Origin: an uncultured Rhodospirillales bacterium
GTDB taxonomy: Bacteria > Pseudomonadota > Alphaproteobacteria > Rhodospirillales > Casp-alpha2
Reading direction: 5' to 3'
DNA length: 7,622 bases
NCBI GenBank assembly: GCA_938074585.1
Contig: CALJEW010000306.1
Location: forward strand, 1-7,622
A program made the translations under genes and the position numbers. This document shows, piece by piece, positions 6,044-7,622 of this stretch (positions are counted from its first letter, which is position 1; the number at the start of each line of letters is the position of its first letter). The notes under the pieces were generated by a model that was given only the letters and a program-made list of their open reading frames with translations, was not told the DNA's origin and did no database searches.

Positions 6044-6060
6044 TGATAGGTTTGTGTAAA

Positions 6061-6624
6061 GTGGCTCAAGGAATAATCAAAATCAAAAATCCTCCGATTG
6101 TTTTAATCGGCCTTATGGGTGCAGGTAAAACGTCTGTAGGGCGGCGATTAGCCGAACGCCTAGAGCTCAATTTTATTGATGCTGACGATGAAATCGTAAA
6201 AGCCGCAGGCTGCTGTATTCCAGAAATTTTTGATGTTTATGGTGAAAATGCCTTCCGCGACGTTGAAGAGCGGGTGATCGAGCGCCTAATTGGTGAAGGA
6301 TCAATGGTGCTGGCAACAGGCGGCGGCGCCTATATGGCAGAGCGAACACGCAATAACATTGATACCCATGCCATTTCCGTTTGGCTTCGTGCTGATTTAG
6401 AAACACTGGTAGATAGAACCAGCCGGCGCAGAGGTCGCCCTTTGCTAAATGTAGGTTCACCTCGCGAAATACTTAAAACTTTAATAAAAATTAGATACCC
6501 GATTTATGGAGTTGCTGACGTTATTGTCGACACAGGTCAAGAAAGCTTAGAGGCGACAGTTGATAAAGTCATAACGGGCCTTGACAATGCAAAAGATAAT
6601 CTAGAAAGCGAACCTGCAGAATGA
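6061..6624 (+). CDS. aroK: Shikimate kinase
   Basis: A complete 187-residue shikimate kinase, phosphorylating shikimate at the 3-hydroxyl with ATP in the chorismate pathway. Visible features are the Walker A loop GLMGAGKTS (17-25), D40 and D42 in FIDADDEI matching the Mg/shikimate-binding aspartates, shikimate-contact R66 in AFRDVEE, the GGG of LATGGGAY (87-89) and the lid arginine R126 in GRPLL. The GTG at 6061 is chosen as the start: a GATAGG lies ten bases upstream, and the next in-frame ATG falls inside the Walker A loop. In-frame TTG codons at 6043 and 6052 are alternatives with poorer or no ribosome binding site. The gene ends in an ATGA overlap with aroB, so the two are almost certainly co-translated. 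AroK rather than AroL is a naming choice based on this pairing. Confidence 0.95.
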   Translation: MAQGIIKIKNPPIVLIGLMGAGKTSVGRRLAERLELNFIDADDEIVKAAGCCIPEIFDVYGENAFRDVEERVIERLIGEGSMVLATGGGAYMAERTRNNIDTHAISVWLRADLETLVDRTSRRRGRPLLNVGSPREILKTLIKIRYPIYGVADVIVDTGQESLEATVDKVITGLDNAKDNLESEPAE

Positions 6625-7622
6625 GCCCAACAGCGCCAAACACTGAACAGCTTGAGGTCAAACTGGGCGATAGAAGCTACCCCATTTTGATCGGCAACAA
6701 CTTAATCAATACAGCAGGTAGCCATATTACGCCCCACCTAAAGGGACGCAAAGTAATCGTCGTTTCAGATGAAAACGTTGCTCCGTTATGGCTTCCAACG
6801 TTCTTAAAATCATTTGATGAGTTGGACTTAGATGTTCATAGCCTAATCTTACCGGCAACTGAAACAACAAAGTCTTTCAGTCATTTCGAAGGGTTATTAA
6901 ATGATGTTTTAGCCCTTGAGATAGACCGGAAAACAACGCTAGTTGCCCTTGGTGGCGGTGTGATTGGTGATATCGTTGGATTTGCAGCGGCCATCCTTTT
7001 GCGTGGCATTGATTTTATTCAAGTTCCTACCACGCTGTTATCACAAGTTGATAGTTCAGTCGGCGGGAAAACCGGCATAAACACCCGCTATGGTAAAAAC
7101 TTAGTCGGCGCTTTTCATCAACCTCGATTAGTTTTGGCTGATACCTCGGCCTTAGCTACTTTACCGAATCGCGAATTACTGGCGGGCTATGCTGAAGTTG
7201 TAAAATACGGGCTGATTGATGATTTCGAATTTTATGAATGGTGCGAAAACAACGCAAAACTTCTGATCAACGGCGATCAAAACGCGCAGCGTTATGCGGT
7301 TTTAAAAAGTTGCCAGTCTAAAGCCCGGATTGTTGCTGCCGATGAACGCGAATTGGGGCAACGCGCCTTATTAAATCTAGGCCACACATTTGGCCACGCG
7401 TTTGAAGCTGAAACTGGCTACGGAAATAAGCTATTGCACGGTGAAGCAGTATCCATTGGCTGCATCAATGCGTTTCAGCTATCCGCTAAACTGGGGCTTT
7501 GTGAACAACAAGAATTGATACGGGTTGAAAAACACTTTTCACAAATTGGCCTCAGAAATTCACTAAGCGGATTGGCGGATGAAAGCTGGACGGTAGAGCG
7601 ATTGATCGGGCACATGGCAAAA
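6621..7622 (+). CDS. aroB: 3-dehydroquinate synthase, partial (C-terminus outside the window)
   Basis: The first 334 codons are present with no stop; the family is usually about 360-370 residues, so only the end is missing. The enzyme converts DAHP to 3-dehydroquinate using NAD and a divalent metal. Residues 111-121 (GGGVIGDIVGF) form the NAD-binding glycine-rich loop. QVPTTLLSQVDSSVGGKTGIN (134-154) carries the substrate-binding and lysine motif. The metal ligands are E192 (AGYAEVVKYG), H255 (LGHTFGHA) and H273 (LLHGEAV). All are intact, so the enzyme should be active. Translation starts at the ATG that overlaps the aroK TGA. This aroK-aroB order is common in proteobacteria. Confidence 0.97.
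   Translation, partial: MSPTAPNTEQLEVKLGDRSYPILIGNNLINTAGSHITPHLKGRKVIVVSDENVAPLWLPTFLKSFDELDLDVHSLILPATETTKSFSHFEGLLNDVLALEIDRKTTLVALGGGVIGDIVGFAAAILLRGIDFIQVPTTLLSQVDSSVGGKTGINTRYGKNLVGAFHQPRLVLADTSALATLPNRELLAGYAEVVKYGLIDDFEFYEWCENNAKLLINGDQNAQRYAVLKSCQSKARIVAADERELGQRALLNLGHTFGHAFEAETGYGNKLLHGEAVSIGCINAFQLSAKLGLCEQQELIRVEKHFSQIGLRNSLSGLADESWTVERLIGHMAK

Larger units (their letters stand above)
5862..6060. other. Divergent intergenic region between the leftward operon and aroKB
   Basis: This 199-bp AT-rich stretch must carry the promoters for both directions. Besides the elements listed separately it contains ACATATATGT, a perfect palindrome at 5941-5950, and CACGTG at 5886-5891 in the probable leader of the leftward transcript. 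I see no tRNA, no large structured leader and no convincing terminator. Reading-frame fragments on the plus strand here lack ribosome binding sites and are not called. Confidence 0.7.

Noticed and set aside
6028..6050. Fur box upstream of aroK
   Set aside because: The half-sites TGATAAT and ATTATCA are present but in the reverse order to the Fur 7-1-7 motif, and alphaproteobacterial iron regulators often use other sites; kept only as an unidentified palindrome.
6173..6460. 95-codon minus-strand open frame
   Set aside because: It lies inside aroK, whose motifs are complete, on the opposite strand.

Overview
The window looks like a piece of a moderate-GC alphaproteobacterial chromosome. By eye the base composition is in the mid-to-high 40s percent GC. 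The protein sequences and the arrangement (aroK-aroB divergent from a leftward xerD/accA cluster, with a long exported protein between them) fit a low-GC Rhodospirillales-type bacterium. This placement is inference from recalled synteny and sequence style, not from a search. There are no rRNA or tRNA genes, insertion sequences, phage genes or CRISPR arrays. Almost all of the window is coding, on two divergent transcription units plus a third leftward unit.

Left part, minus strand (1-1080): two subunits of a xanthine dehydrogenase/CO dehydrogenase-family molybdenum hydroxylase. The FAD subunit (CoxM type, complete) is followed after 5 bp by the [2Fe-2S] subunit (CoxS type, cut off by the window start). 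The molybdopterin catalytic subunit, which would define the substrate, is not in view. A 119-bp spacer (1081-1199) with a perfect 12-bp palindrome probably carries this operon's promoter and operator.

Middle part, minus strand (1200-5861), read right to left: a 46-residue single-helix membrane protein (overlooked by simple long-ORF calling), a 664-residue exported alpha-helical protein of unknown function, the site-specific recombinase XerD, an RsmJ-type 16S rRNA guanine methyltransferase with a short N-terminus, and AccA (carboxyltransferase alpha subunit of acetyl-CoA carboxylase). The first four genes are tightly packed: overlaps of 20 and 4 bp, then a 3-bp gap. AccA follows after 54 bp. 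They are probably one operon.

Right part, plus strand (6061-7622): aroK (shikimate kinase, likely GTG start) overlapping by 4 bp with aroB (3-dehydroquinate synthase, cut off by the window end). Both act in the shikimate route to chorismate. The 199-bp divergent intergenic region (5862-6060) is AT-rich and holds a direct repeat spaced by two helical turns, two palindromes and weak promoter-like hexamers.

The best candidates for undescribed biology are the 46-residue membrane protein and the 664-residue exported protein, which overlap at the head of the xerD operon. Next comes the rsmJ gene, which lies in the same frame as xerD behind a single stop codon and has no visible ribosome binding site.
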